From Siculibacillus sp. (GTDB taxonomy: Bacteria > Pseudomonadota > Alphaproteobacteria > Rhizobiales > Ancalomicrobiaceae), in assembly GCA_030247555.1 (NCBI GenBank), contig JAOTSD010000006.1:1-64000 (forward strand): a stretch of DNA of 64,000 bases, in the 5' to 3' direction. Each line of letters starts with the position of its first letter. Positions within the stretch are counted from its first letter, which is position 1. The translations under genes and the position numbers were made by a program. Positions 43,329 to 52,115 of the stretch are shown piece after piece. The notes beneath the pieces are model-generated. The model was given only the letters and a program-made list of their open reading frames with translations. It had not been told where the DNA came from and ran no database searches.

Positions 43329-44156
43329 ATGTCCGAGCCCGCCGCCCATCCCGTCATCGTCCTGCAGACGTCCGACGCGCGCATCCGCGCCGAGGTCGAA
43401 GGGCCGATCGGCCGGCTGATCGTCGCCAATCCGGCCCGCCGCAACGCCGTCTCGCTCGACATGTGGAAGGCGATCCCCGGCGCCATCGCCGCGCTCGAGG
43501 CTCATCCCGGCGTCCGCGTCGTGGTGTTGCGCGGCGACGGCGATCTCGCCTTCGTCTCCGGCGCCGACATCTCGGAGTTCTCGACGGTGCGCAAGGACGC
43601 CGCCTCCGCCCGCGCCTACGAGGCCTCCAACGCCGAGGCCTTCACCGCCGTCCGCCACGTCGCCCTGCCCACCATCGCCATGATCCGCGGCTTCTGCCTC
43701 GGCGGCGGCATGGGGCTGGCGGTCGCCTGCGACCTGCGCGTCGCCGCCGACGACGCCGTCTTCGGCATCCCCGCCGCCCGCCTCGGCGTCGGCTATCCGC
43801 CCGACTGCATGGCCGACGTGGTCGCCGCGATCGGACCGCAGCGCGCCAAGGAGATGTTCTACACCGCCCGCCGCATGAGCGCGACGGAAGCGCTCGAAAC
43901 CGGTCTCCTCACCGCCGTGCATTCCGTCGAAGCGCTGGAGAACGAGGTGATCGATCTGGCGACGGCCATCGCCCACAACGCGCCGCTGACCATCCGCGCC
44001 GCCAAGGCGGCGATCGACGCCGTCATCGCCGGCACCCTCGCCCGCGACCGCGATCGTCTCGTCGCCCTCACCGACGCCTGCTTCGCCTCAGCCGATTTCG
44101 CCGAAGGACGCACCGCCTTCCTCGAGAAGCGCGAGGCCGAGTTCCACGGAGCCTGA
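43329..44156 (+). CDS. Enoyl-CoA hydratase/isomerase family protein
   Basis: A 275-residue crotonase-fold protein. VSGADISEF and RGFCLGGGMGLAVACDLRVA form the oxyanion hole; the region GIPAARLGVGYPPD follows. It probably hydrates or isomerises an acyl-CoA in fatty-acid or amino-acid breakdown, but members of this fold also do decarboxylation and dehalogenation. ATG 43329 is preceded by CCGGAG. It is divergent from cysE; the two share a 156-base control region. Confidence 0.9.
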   Translation: MSEPAAHPVIVLQTSDARIRAEVEGPIGRLIVANPARRNAVSLDMWKAIPGAIAALEAHPGVRVVVLRGDGDLAFVSGADISEFSTVRKDAASARAYEASNAEAFTAVRHVALPTIAMIRGFCLGGGMGLAVACDLRVAADDAVFGIPAARLGVGYPPDCMADVVAAIGPQRAKEMFYTARRMSATEALETGLLTAVHSVEALENEVIDLATAIAHNAPLTIRAAKAAIDAVIAGTLARDRDRLVALTDACFASADFAEGRTAFLEKREAEFHGA

Positions 44157-44519
44157 AAAATCAGAGAGTTGACGGCGTGCGCGGAATCGGCGTCTCGACA
44201 CCGCCCGTGCCCTTGGGCGACCGGACTCTCGTTCTCAGCCGCTCACGCCAACCGATTCCGCCGACTCGCGAAATCGTCGGCTTTCACACATTACGTTACG
44301 TAAGAATTTGGCTCGATGAACCCGCTTCGGCCGCGCGGCGCAACCGATTCCGCCGACTCACGAATCCTCCGTCGCCGGCGGTATCGGCGATGCGGGCGCG
44401 CGCCGAGCCGAAGCGAGCCGGTGCGAGCGGCGTCTGCGCCTCGTCGCGCAAGCGATTCCCACGATTCGCCTTTCGCCCGTCCCACCCCTCGGCCGGGCCG
44501 CCGGTTAGCTCGCGCGCCT
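44157..44519. other. Intergenic region with 24-base repeats and a palindrome
   Basis: Between two convergent genes, with no coding frame. A 24-base direct repeat (CAACCGATTCCGCCGACTC then R then CGAA) occurs at 44249-44272 and 44341-44364 with one mismatch, and a degenerate third copy lies at 44449-44470. The palindrome TTACGTTACGTAA is at 44291-44303. No terminator is clear. Confidence 0.55.
44249..44470. repeat. Three-copy repeat array around CAACCGATTCCGCCGACTC
   Basis: Two near-identical 24-base units and one degenerate unit are spaced 92 and 108 bases start to start. The first two share flanking similarity as well. The array lies wholly between convergent genes; its function is unknown. 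Confidence 0.5.
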
Positions 44520-45329
44520 TCAGGGCCGGCTCGCCAGGAAATCGAGGACGCCCTGCTTGTAGACCTTGTCGCCGACCGACAGCATGTGGTCGCGGCCCGG
44601 GATCGGCAGCGCCCGGGCTCCGGGGATGAGCGCCGCAAGATCCTCCAGCGACCCGGCCACCTCGTCCCGGGTGCCGACCGCGATCAGCACCGGCAGATCG
44701 AGCTTCGCCAGCCCCTCGGCCGGCACCGGCTGACGCGAACCGCGCATGCAGGCGGCGAGCGCGATCAGGTCGGATCCGGTCTGCTTGGCGAAGGCGCGAT
44801 AGGCCCTGCCCTTCGCCGTCGTCACCTCGGCGTCGGTCTCGGCTTCGAGCGCCGCGGCGATCGTCTCCTGTCCGCCGAGGCCGGTGACCATCGCCCAGGC
44901 CAGCCCGCCGAAGATCACCGAACGCAACCGCTCGGGATGGGCGAGCGCCAGATGCGCGGCGATCCAGGCTCCCATCGAGAAGCCCATGACGTCGGCTCGC
45001 TCGAGCCCGAGGTGATCGATCAACCGCCGCACGTCCTGCGCCATGTGGGTCGCGGTGCCGTAGAGGGCCGGATCGTGAGGCCCCTCCGAGCCGCCGTGAC
45101 CGCGGTTGTCGAGGGCGATGACTCGCAGGCCCGCCTCGAGCAGCGTGGCGACCCATCCGGTCGTCACCCAGTTGACCCGGGCGTTGGAGGCGAAGCCGTG
45201 GACCAGAACGATCGGCGGCGCGTCGTGCGGACCCTCGTCGAAATAGGCGATACGGACCCCGTCCGAGGAGAAGCTCCGCATGGCGCTTCGCATCGAGGAG
45301 GGCGAGTGCGAGAGGGAAACGATCTTCAT
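44520..45329 (-). CDS. Alpha/beta-fold hydrolase
   Basis: A 269-residue serine hydrolase. LVHGFASNA (43-51) gives the oxyanion hole, ALDNRGHG the conserved arginine loop, GFSMGAW the nucleophile Ser118, GTRDEV the acid and GRDHML the histidine, so the triad is complete. The start is uncertain: ATG 45329 adds a 12-residue serine-rich leader, while ATG 45281 (MRSFSSDGVRIAYF) matches the usual start of the fold. Substrate unknown; an esterase or C-C hydrolase is plausible. Confidence 0.88.
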   Translation of the reverse strand: MKIVSLSHSPSSMRSAMRSFSSDGVRIAYFDEGPHDAPPIVLVHGFASNARVNWVTTGWVATLLEAGLRVIALDNRGHGGSEGPHDPALYGTATHMAQDVRRLIDHLGLERADVMGFSMGAWIAAHLALAHPERLRSVIFGGLAWAMVTGLGGQETIAAALEAETDAEVTTAKGRAYRAFAKQTGSDLIALAACMRGSRQPVPAEGLAKLDLPVLIAVGTRDEVAGSLEDLAALIPGARALPIPGRDHMLSVGDKVYKQGVLDFLASRP

Positions 45330-45496
45330 GGTCTCTCCTTAGCCCAACTTCGCCTCCGGCTGAACCTGTCGATGCACTCTCGAGAAATATCGGACTGCTC
45401 CTTCGGGTTGTGGCCGGGATCATCCCTTTTCCCACTACCCTTCGTCGACCACGCCGAGTATGGTCGCCTCGCAACCCGACAGCACGAGGAACACCC

Positions 45497-45748
45497 ATGG
45501 CGGATGCTGCCGTTCCCCATTTCGCCAACGATCACGGCGTCGACAAGATCCGGATCGGTGCCCGCGAATTCATGTGTGTCGGAGCGAAACCGCCTTTCGA
45601 TCATCCGCACGTCTTCCTCGACATGGGTGCCTCGGACGAGAAGCTCTGCCCCTATTGCGGCACGCTCTACGTCTTCGATCCCGCGATGAAGCACGGCGCC
45701 GCCGAGCCGGCCGACGCCGTCTGGCACCCCGCCGCAGCCGCGGAGTGA
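45497..45748 (+). CDS. Zinc-ribbon protein of the NDUFS6 (zf-CHCC) family
   Basis: An 83-residue protein with a CHCC zinc finger: the C of FMCVGA, the H of DHPHVFLDMG, and CPYC in KLCPYCGTLYVFD. This matches the zinc-binding domain of mitochondrial complex I subunit NDUFS6 and its alphaproteobacterial relatives. GAGGA precedes ATG 45497. A role in complex I assembly is inferred from eukaryotic homologs. It is followed 52 bases later by the FAD monooxygenase gene. Confidence 0.85.
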   Translation: MADAAVPHFANDHGVDKIRIGAREFMCVGAKPPFDHPHVFLDMGASDEKLCPYCGTLYVFDPAMKHGAAEPADAVWHPAAAAE

Positions 45749-45800
45749 GCCGGAGCGAGCCTCCCGCCGCACCGCACGTCGCCCCGAACGGTCGGCCACC

Positions 45801-47003
45801 ATGTCGAAGCACCACATCATCATCGCTGGCGGCGGCATCGGCGGTCTGACCACCGCCTTGGCGCTCGCCCGCACCGGCCACCGCGTCACCGTGCTCGAGC
45901 AATCGCCGGTACTGGCCGAGGTCGGCGCCGGCATCCAGCTCTCGCCCAACGCCTCGCGTGTCCTCGTCGATCTCGGACTGCACGACTCGCTGGCCCGCAG
46001 CGCGGTGACGCCGCGCGAGATCGTCGTCCACTCCTCGCGCAACGGCGGTATCGTCGCCCGTACGCCGGTCGGCCGGGCCGTCGAGGCGCGCTACGGCGCG
46101 CCCTTCTGGGTGATCCATCGCGCCGACCTCCTCTCCGCCCTCGCCGGAGCGGTCGCGGCGGAACCGGCGATCGAACTCGTCCTCGACGCCCGCTTCCGCG
46201 ACGCCAGCCCGGCACCCGATGCGATCACCGTCCATGCCACCATCGCCGGCCAGCCGGGCGACCTCGAGGGGGACGGTCTCATCGGCGCCGACGGCGTCCG
46301 CTCGCGCGTCCGCACCAAGCTGCGTGCCGGCCCGCCCGCCCGCTACACCGGCCGCACCGCCTATCGCGCCACCGTGCCGATCGAGCGCGTGCCCGACGAG
46401 TACCGCGACGTGACCGGCATGTGGCTGTCGCCGCGCGCCCATCTCGTCCACTATCCGCTGCGCGCCGGGCGCGAATTCAATCTCGTCGCCGTGGTCGAGG
46501 ACGATTGGCAGAACGAGGGTTGGTCGATCCCCGCCTCGAAGGCCGAGTTCGCCACCCATTTCGGCCTGACCGGCCGTTCGCGCTGGCCGGAGGCGGCCCG
46601 TCGCCTTCTCGACCTGCCCGAGACCTGGACCAAATGGGCGCTGTGCGGCTTCGACTCCGACTTCGAATGGTCCTCCGGCGCGGTGACGCTTCTCGGCGAC
46701 GCCGCCCACGCGACGCTGCCCTTCGCCGCCCAGGGTGGTGGCATGGCGATCGAGGACGCCGCCGTCGTCGCCCGGGCGCTGGAGGGTGCACCGACCGTCT
46801 CGGCCGGCTTCCGCGCCTACGAGACGCTGAGGAAGCAGCGTACCCGCGCCATCGTCGAACAGGCGGTGTCGAACGGCCGGCTCTATCACCTGCCCCACGC
46901 GCTCGCCCTCTTCCGCGACGCCGCCCTGAAGATGGGCGTGGGTGGCCAATTGCTCGACCGCATGGACTGGATCTACCGCTGGCACCCCGAACGCCCCGAT
47001 TGA
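45801..47003 (+). CDS. FAD-dependent monooxygenase, salicylate-hydroxylase type
   Basis: A 400-residue group A flavoprotein. GGGIGGLTTALALA (about 10-23) binds the FAD, IGADGVRSRVR is the second FAD motif and LLGDAAHATLPFAAQGGG the third. GAGIQLSPNASRVL is typical of 3-hydroxybenzoate / salicylate hydroxylase relatives. It should hydroxylate an aromatic or ubiquinone-like substrate with NAD(P)H and oxygen. No aromatic-degradation genes are near, so the substrate is open. Confidence 0.9.
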   Translation: MSKHHIIIAGGGIGGLTTALALARTGHRVTVLEQSPVLAEVGAGIQLSPNASRVLVDLGLHDSLARSAVTPREIVVHSSRNGGIVARTPVGRAVEARYGAPFWVIHRADLLSALAGAVAAEPAIELVLDARFRDASPAPDAITVHATIAGQPGDLEGDGLIGADGVRSRVRTKLRAGPPARYTGRTAYRATVPIERVPDEYRDVTGMWLSPRAHLVHYPLRAGREFNLVAVVEDDWQNEGWSIPASKAEFATHFGLTGRSRWPEAARRLLDLPETWTKWALCGFDSDFEWSSGAVTLLGDAAHATLPFAAQGGGMAIEDAAVVARALEGAPTVSAGFRAYETLRKQRTRAIVEQAVSNGRLYHLPHALALFRDAALKMGVGGQLLDRMDWIYRWHPERPD

Positions 47004-47119
47004 TCGGCGTGGCCACGCCGGCTTTTCCCCCGCCGGCGCGTCGCCTCTCCTTGAGGGCCGCACCGGTTTGATCTATTGACCGGCGAGACGCCGCGGGTGG
47101 CGCCGGGAGGAGGGACGTC

Positions 47120-47884
47120 ATGACAGCCGCCGATGCGACCTCCGCCGCCGCCGAGATCGTCACCGCCGGCATGCTGGTGATCGGCGACGAGATCCTCTCC
47201 GGTCGCACCAAGGACCGCAACATCGGCTACGTCGCCGACCGCCTCACCGAGATCGGCATCGACCTGAAGGAAGTGCGCGTCGTCCCCGACGAGCAGGACA
47301 TGATCGTCGAGGCGGTCCGCGCATTGTCCGCCCGTTGGACCCACGTCTTCACCTCCGGCGGCATCGGCCCGACCCACGACGACATCACCGCCGACGCCAT
47401 CGCCGCCGCCTTCGGGGTGGGCATCGACCACCATCCGCGCGCCGTCGAGATCCTGAAGTCTCGCCTCGCCGGTCGCGCCGAGATCAACGAAGCGCGCCTG
47501 CGCATGGCGCGCATTCCCTTCGGCGCCGACCTGATCGAGACCGAGAACGGCATGCCCGGCTTCCGCCTCGGCAACGTCCACGTCATGGCGGGCGTACCGG
47601 CGGTGCTCCAAGCGATGATGGACGAGGTCTGCCGGACCCTGAAGGGCGGCCGCCCGATGCTGTCGAAGACCCTCGACGCCGAACGCGGCGAAGGCCTCGT
47701 CGCCACGCCGCTCGCCGCCATCCAGAAGGCCCACCCGACCACCGTCATCGGGTCCTATCCGTATGAACGCGACGGTCGCTACGCCACCAACATCGTGGTG
47801 CGCGCCCGCGATCCCGCCGCCCTCGACGCCGCTTTCGCCGACATCGAGGCCATGATCGCCGAAGTCCGCGCCAAGTATCCGTGA
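47120..47884 (+). CDS. CinA-like molybdopterin-binding-domain protein
   Basis: A 254-residue protein with the MoCF-biosynthesis fold: [37 protein letters not shown] and [17 protein letters not shown]. It matches the N-terminal half of CinA and lacks the C-terminal nicotinamide-nucleotide amidase domain, so it is the short COG1058 type. GGGAGGAGGGAC precedes ATG 47120. The nearest downstream gene is gpt, 10 bases on; an operon is likely. Confidence 0.9.
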   Translation: MTAADATSAAAEIVTAGMLVIGDEILSGRTKDRNIGYVADRLTEIGIDLKEVRVVPDEQDMIVEAVRALSARWTHVFTSGGIGPTHDDITADAIAAAFGVGIDHHPRAVEILKSRLAGRAEINEARLRMARIPFGADLIETENGMPGFRLGNVHVMAGVPAVLQAMMDEVCRTLKGGRPMLSKTLDAERGEGLVATPLAAIQKAHPTTVIGSYPYERDGRYATNIVVRARDPAALDAAFADIEAMIAEVRAKYP

Positions 47885-47894
47885 GGTCCACCCG

Positions 47895-48398
47895 ATGAGC
47901 GGTCCCCAACCGAAAGCCTTCCCCGTTTCCTGGGATCAGTTCCACCGCGACGCCCGCGCGCTCGCCTGGCGTCTCTCCGGTCAGGGTCAGTGGCAGGCGA
48001 TCGTCGCCATCACCCGCGGCGGCCTCGTCCCGGCGGCGATCGTGGCGCGCGAACTCGACATCCGCCTGATCGAGTCGATCTGCGTCGCCTCCTATCACGA
48101 CTACACCACCCAGGGAGAACTCCGGGTGATGAAGACGGTACAGCCGCATCTGCTCGAACTCGGCGGCGGCGACGGCGCCGGGATCCTGATCATCGACGAC
48201 CTCGTCGACACGGGGAAGACCGCCCGGGTCGTGCGCGAGATGATGCCGAGCGCCCATTTCGCCACCGTCTACGCCAAGCCGCAGGGCCGCCCGCTGGTCG
48301 ACACCTTCGTCACCGAAGTGTCGCAGGACACCTGGATCTACTTCCCTTGGGACATGGGCTGGCAGTTCCAGCCGCCGATCCGCGAAGGCGGAGCCTGA
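47895..48398 (+). CDS. gpt: Xanthine-guanine phosphoribosyltransferase
   Basis: It salvages xanthine and guanine to nucleotides with PRPP. The 167 residues have the PRPP loop [33 protein letters not shown] and the substrate-binding VYAKPQGRP. This matches enterobacterial Gpt in length and motifs. GAGGT precedes ATG 47895, 10 bases after the CinA-like gene. Confidence 0.95.
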   Translation: MSGPQPKAFPVSWDQFHRDARALAWRLSGQGQWQAIVAITRGGLVPAAIVARELDIRLIESICVASYHDYTTQGELRVMKTVQPHLLELGGGDGAGILIIDDLVDTGKTARVVREMMPSAHFATVYAKPQGRPLVDTFVTEVSQDTWIYFPWDMGWQFQPPIREGGA

Positions 48399-48471
48399 TC
48401 CCGCTTCACACGACCCGCGGGATCGATCCGTCGCCTCGCGCCACTTCCTTCGAACCGACCAAGAGGCAGAC

Positions 48472-48807
48472 ATGATCAACGGCGGCGACGACGATCGCGA
48501 TGCGGAGAGCTGGGACGACGAGCAGGAGGCCCACGCCGACGCGCTGCGCGATCTGGTGCTCGACTATCTCGACGAGAACGAGGTCGACGAGGGCACCGCG
48601 GTCTTCGGCCTCGTCAACATCGCCTTGTCGATCGCCATGTCGGGCTACGTCATGAGCGTCGACAAGCCGTCGGTCGGCGGCCTGCGCATGGCGCTCGACC
48701 GCCTCGGCAAGGATTTCGCCGACATCATCCGCGAGGCGAAGAAGAACGCCGAGGAGTTTCTCGCCGAGACCAAGGCGGCTCTGGAAGCCGACGAGGGCGA
48801 GGTCTGA
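48472..48807 (+). CDS. Acidic conserved hypothetical protein
   Basis: A 111-residue, strongly acidic protein (many Asp/Glu at both ends). A central less polar segment (VFGLVNIALSIAMSGYVMSV, 44-63) could be a buried or membrane-facing helix, and a predicted helical C-terminus follows (FADIIREAKKNAEEFLAET). AGAGGC precedes ATG 48472. It follows gpt by 73 bases. No family recognised; codon use looks native. Confidence 0.75.
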   Translation: MINGGDDDRDAESWDDEQEAHADALRDLVLDYLDENEVDEGTAVFGLVNIALSIAMSGYVMSVDKPSVGGLRMALDRLGKDFADIIREAKKNAEEFLAETKAALEADEGEV

Positions 48808-48909
48808 GCTCCACCACGTCCGAAAACGCCCGCCGCCTTCGGGGGCCCGGCGTCCGGAGCGAGCCTCGGGAGACGCATCCACATCCGATGCCGCGATCGG
48901 GATTCGCCG

Positions 48910-49674
48910 ATGTTCTTCGATGTCGCCGCCGCCGTTCTCGCCGCCTCGATCGCGCACTTGGTCGTGGCTCTCGCGCTCGACCCGTCGTGGACGATCCTTC
49001 CCGGCCTCCTTCTGGGCTGGGTGGTGATCGACTTCTGTTCCGGACTGGTCCACATGCTGCTGGACTTCGTGCCGATGCCGGCACGGATGCGGATGGACCT
49101 GCTCTACTTCGCCCGCGACCGTCACAGCCCGGAATATCGGCGTCTGCGCGAGGAGATCCTCGGGTCGGTCGGCCCGTTCTGGCGGATCGCCTTCAACTTC
49201 AAGTATCACCACCCCCGACCGAACGCACTCGGCCGGCGCAACCTGCGGGAATTGTGCGCCGACACGCTCTTCTTCGCCGCCCTGCCCTGGTCGCTGACAC
49301 TGAACGTCGTCGTCGCCGTCTCGCCGCCGCCGGCCTGGGTGATCGCGGCCGGGGTGTCGACGGTGATCGGCGCGTTGTTCATCCAGTATTTCCACGCCAC
49401 GCTGCATCGGCGCGAACCGCCGGCTTTCGTCGCGGCGATGCGCCGCCTCGGTCTGCTGATGACGCCCGAGGCCCACCAGCGCCATCACGACGTCCAGGAC
49501 AATTCCTTCGCCATCATCGCCGGCTGGACCAACCCGCCGCTCGATCGGATCTTCCGGGCCCTCGTCGCGGCGGGGCTCTGTCGCGCCGAGAACCTCGAGC
49601 CGCCGCGATCGGAGGCCACGCGCCATCTGGCGACGGTCCGACAGCGCTCGATCGCAATGGACGGCGACGACTGA
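48910..49674 (+). CDS. CarF/TMEM189 (Kua)-type desaturase, likely plasmanylethanolamine desaturase
   Basis: A 254-residue membrane protein with three or four hydrophobic helices and the full histidine signature of the CarF/TMEM189 family: DFCSGLVHMLLD (44-55), FKYHHPRPNALGRRN, FIQYFHATLHR and EAHQRHHD followed by IIAGWTNPPLD. Characterised members (Myxococcus CarF, human PEDS1) insert the vinyl-ether bond of plasmalogens using oxygen. All histidines of the pattern appear present, so it is probably active. The protein is slightly shorter than usual. No ether-lipid gene is adjacent. ATG 48910 has only a weak upstream GGGA. Confidence 0.85.
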   Translation: MFFDVAAAVLAASIAHLVVALALDPSWTILPGLLLGWVVIDFCSGLVHMLLDFVPMPARMRMDLLYFARDRHSPEYRRLREEILGSVGPFWRIAFNFKYHHPRPNALGRRNLRELCADTLFFAALPWSLTLNVVVAVSPPPAWVIAAGVSTVIGALFIQYFHATLHRREPPAFVAAMRRLGLLMTPEAHQRHHDVQDNSFAIIAGWTNPPLDRIFRALVAAGLCRAENLEPPRSEATRHLATVRQRSIAMDGDD

Positions 49675-49723
49675 TCCGGACGGCGGCGGTCACCGCCCGG
49701 AACCGACCCGCAACCCGCTCCGA

Positions 49724-50890
49724 TCACATGATCTGTTTGCGGACGATCTCCTCGACCACGCGGTCGAAGCCGTCGCGCCCCTCGCCGGCCTTCATCTTCT
49801 CCGCCGCCACCGCGGCATCGCGCTTGGCGACGAGGCGGGCGAGTTCACCCTGGAGAGCACCCCGTTCGGCCGACTTGGCGGAGATCGCCGCGGCGAGCTT
49901 CTCCTTGGAGAGCCCTTGGAGCTCGGCCGGCAGGTCGCCGTCCTTCACCCCGTCGAGCTTCGCCCGCCCGGCGATGACGTCGGCGACGAGATCACCCTCG
50001 CCGGTGACGACGCCACGCGCCTCGGGCTTGGGCGCGCGCATGACGTAGCTCGCCATGTCGGAGGCCGCGGCCGGCGCCGCCTTGGCGGCCATCTCCGTCT
50101 TGGCCTTGACCGTCGCCTGCCGCCGCTGATCGCCGTAGGGCACGACGGTGCGGTTGAGCTTCAACTGCAGTTCCAGGATCTCCTGATCGAAGGGGGTGCG
50201 GATCGTCACCACGCCGCCGGTCTGCGGGATCTTGACGTAGTCGCCGCGCCCCAACTGGGCGATGGTGCGCCAGATGGTCTCCGTGTCCGCGGCATTGCCG
50301 GCCTGCACCGTGTCGACGACGATCCCCTCGCGCTCGGCGATCTTCAGCGTGTCGGCGAAGGGCACGTCCTGGGGATAATCCATGTGCGGAGGAGCGTCGC
50401 CGACCAGGAAGACGATGCGCCGCGTGTCGGATGTCTTCGTCCACGAGAGCCGGTTCACCGCCACCGACAACGCCTCGTTGACCGATTCCGGCCGATCACC
50501 GCCGCCCTGGGCGCGATAGTCGAGGAGCTTGCCGTAGACGGCGTGGATGTCGGTCGAAAGATCGGTCCGGTCGGTGACGTAGAGGTCGCCGCGGTCGCGA
50601 TAGGCGACGAGGCCGATGCGGATCTCGGCGTTCGGATTGGCCTTGCGGATCTCGTCGGCGATGCCCCAGATGCGACGTTTGGCGCCGTCGATCAGGTCGC
50701 CCATCGAGCCGGTGGTGTCGAGCACGAAGGCGACCTCGACGCGGCCGACCGGAGCGATGAGCGCCTGCGTCTTCTCCGAGGTCTGCGGCGCTGCGACGCT
50801 CGCTCGCGGCTGATCGCTCGACCAGCCCGGCCGCACCGCCGACACCACCAGTGCCGTCATCAGTCCGCTCACCAGGATCCACCGGTTCAT
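49724..50890 (-). CDS. Periplasmic von Willebrand factor A protein
   Basis: A 388-residue protein with a signal peptide (MNRWILVSGLMTALVVSAVRP) and a VWA domain from about 50 to 235. The metal-ion adhesion site is DTTGSM, with later GGDRPESV and LVGDAPPH, close to the usual DxSxS...T...D set. The C-terminal third is a charged, Ala/Lys-rich helical region. GGGAGAGACG precedes ATG 50890. Such proteins bind partners on the cell envelope; no partner gene is adjacent. Confidence 0.88.
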   Translation of the reverse strand: MNRWILVSGLMTALVVSAVRPGWSSDQPRASVAAPQTSEKTQALIAPVGRVEVAFVLDTTGSMGDLIDGAKRRIWGIADEIRKANPNAEIRIGLVAYRDRGDLYVTDRTDLSTDIHAVYGKLLDYRAQGGGDRPESVNEALSVAVNRLSWTKTSDTRRIVFLVGDAPPHMDYPQDVPFADTLKIAEREGIVVDTVQAGNAADTETIWRTIAQLGRGDYVKIPQTGGVVTIRTPFDQEILELQLKLNRTVVPYGDQRRQATVKAKTEMAAKAAPAAASDMASYVMRAPKPEARGVVTGEGDLVADVIAGRAKLDGVKDGDLPAELQGLSKEKLAAAISAKSAERGALQGELARLVAKRDAAVAAEKMKAGEGRDGFDRVVEEIVRKQIM

Positions 50891-51179
50891 CGTCGTCTCT
50901 CCCTCGCTCCCCGGCCGCGCCTTTGCGCCCTGCCGGACCGCGTCCCGCGCCGGCCCACCGACCGACGCCCGCGATCACCTAGGAGCCTCGGACCCGATCG
51001 CGGTGGTGCTTCGGCGCTTCCGTGGCGGAAGCGCGGCGAAAGCGGACCCATGTCGTGGAGCTTCTCGCGATCGCGAGACGGGGGTCGGGACGAGCGGACA
51101 CCCCGGTAGGCACGCCCCCCGATCGGCGCGAACCCGCTTGATCTCCGCCCGCCCCGCCGCTACCCCTCTTCGTGGCGAT

Positions 51180-51264
51180 GCGGACGTGGCGAAACCGGTA
51201 GACGCACGAGACTTAAAATCTTGCGCCGCGAGGCGTGGGGGTTCGAGTCCCCCCGTCCGCACCA
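51180..51264 (+). tRNA. tRNA-Leu (anticodon UAA)
   Basis: The acceptor arms GCGGACG (51180-51186) and CGTCCGC (51254-51260) pair fully. Discriminator A is followed by an encoded CCA (51262-51264). The anticodon stem CGAGA / TCTTG closes loop CTTAAAA with TAA at 51214-51216. GGTTCGAGTCC gives the T arm, and the extra arm is long, as in class II tRNA-Leu. It reads UUA/UUG codons, which are rare in this genome. A weak hairpin (GCCGAA / TTCGGC) follows at 51265-51283. Confidence 0.97.
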
Positions 51265-51374
51265 GCCGAAACCGACCTTCGGCGCCATCGGATGCCGTAC
51301 GAGGACTTCACGGTTCAAGTCGGGTTAGGCCGGCCGATCATCTTGGCCCGCTCGCGACCACTTCGGAGCCAAGA

Positions 51375-52115
51375 TCAGTATCGGCAGACGAAGGAGCCGG
51401 CACCGTTCCGGATTTCGACCGCTCGGATCGACGGAACGCGATACGTCGCCGGGGCGCGGATCGTGGCCGGCTCCGCGGGACCCACCCGCCCAGCGTTCAC
51501 CCAGCCGGCCAATCCACCGTTGGTCGACGCATCGGTGAAATTCACCGAGACTTCGAACGTGGAGCACGAGTTGGTGACGCTGAACGAGCTCCCGTTCGGC
51601 AGGACGCTGATGCAACGACAATCCGCCGGCTTCGGCCCCGACGTGGCCGTGCCTCCAAGAGGCGCCCCACCGGTGTCTCTCGGGCCGGCATAGGCGACCG
51701 CCCAGTTGGCGCAGTCGCGGAGTGCGGTCTGCGCACGTCCATTGTGCGATTGGGCCGTGATCAGCGCCTGAAGAATACCCTGACCGTTCCGTCGTGCCGT
51801 CGAATAGGTTCTGGTCGCTCCGCCATCTCGGAAGATCCAGTCGATGGCCTCGCGCGCCTCCCCGCATCCTTCGGGCGGGGCGGCGACGCTCGCACCCGTC
51901 GTCCCTCCGCTCAGGCACTTGCGGTAGTCGGCCTCGTGCCGGCTCCGACATTTGGAAAAATAGGAGAAGTCCCCCGGAGCGGCCGTCTTCTGCGCCTCGA
52001 GCGCGCATCGACCCGTGAGGTCCGTCCACAGAGCTTCACATCGCTCCGAGGCGTTCGCCGTCGCGACCGAGCCGATCAGGAACGCGGCGACCAAGACGTA
52101 CCCGGGCCGGCCCAT
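51375..52115 (-). CDS. Secreted cysteine-rich protein, unknown function
   Basis: A 246-residue protein with a signal peptide (YVLVAAFLIGSVATANA, cut after about residue 22). The mature protein has about 11 cysteines in clusters (ERCEALW, GRCAL, SKCRSRH, DCRCISVLP, NSCSTFEV, FVCRY) suggesting several disulfides. Its last 90 residues look beta-rich (SFSVTNSCSTFEVSVNF). Its ATG follows the stop of the upstream gene directly (TGA ATG), so the two are coupled. Codon third positions are less GC-biased than neighbours, consistent with transfer. No family recognised. Confidence 0.65.
   Translation of the reverse strand: MGRPGYVLVAAFLIGSVATANASERCEALWTDLTGRCALEAQKTAAPGDFSYFSKCRSRHEADYRKCLSGGTTGASVAAPPEGCGEAREAIDWIFRDGGATRTYSTARRNGQGILQALITAQSHNGRAQTALRDCANWAVAYAGPRDTGGAPLGGTATSGPKPADCRCISVLPNGSSFSVTNSCSTFEVSVNFTDASTNGGLAGWVNAGRVGPAEPATIRAPATYRVPSIRAVEIRNGAGSFVCRY

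Noticed and set aside
42351-43976. 541-residue frame that would fuse a long leader to CysE
   Set aside because: The upstream part is antisense to the enoyl-CoA hydratase; CysE has its own start with a strong ribosome site at 43172.
48397-48424. GATCCCGC / GCGGGATC hairpin at the gpt stop as a terminator
   Set aside because: The loop is long, there is no T-run and it overlaps the stop codon; the downstream gene may be co-transcribed.
51265-51374. A tRNA-derived attachment-site repeat next to tRNA-Leu
   Set aside because: No second copy of the tRNA 3' end was found elsewhere in the window, so an integrated element cannot be delimited.
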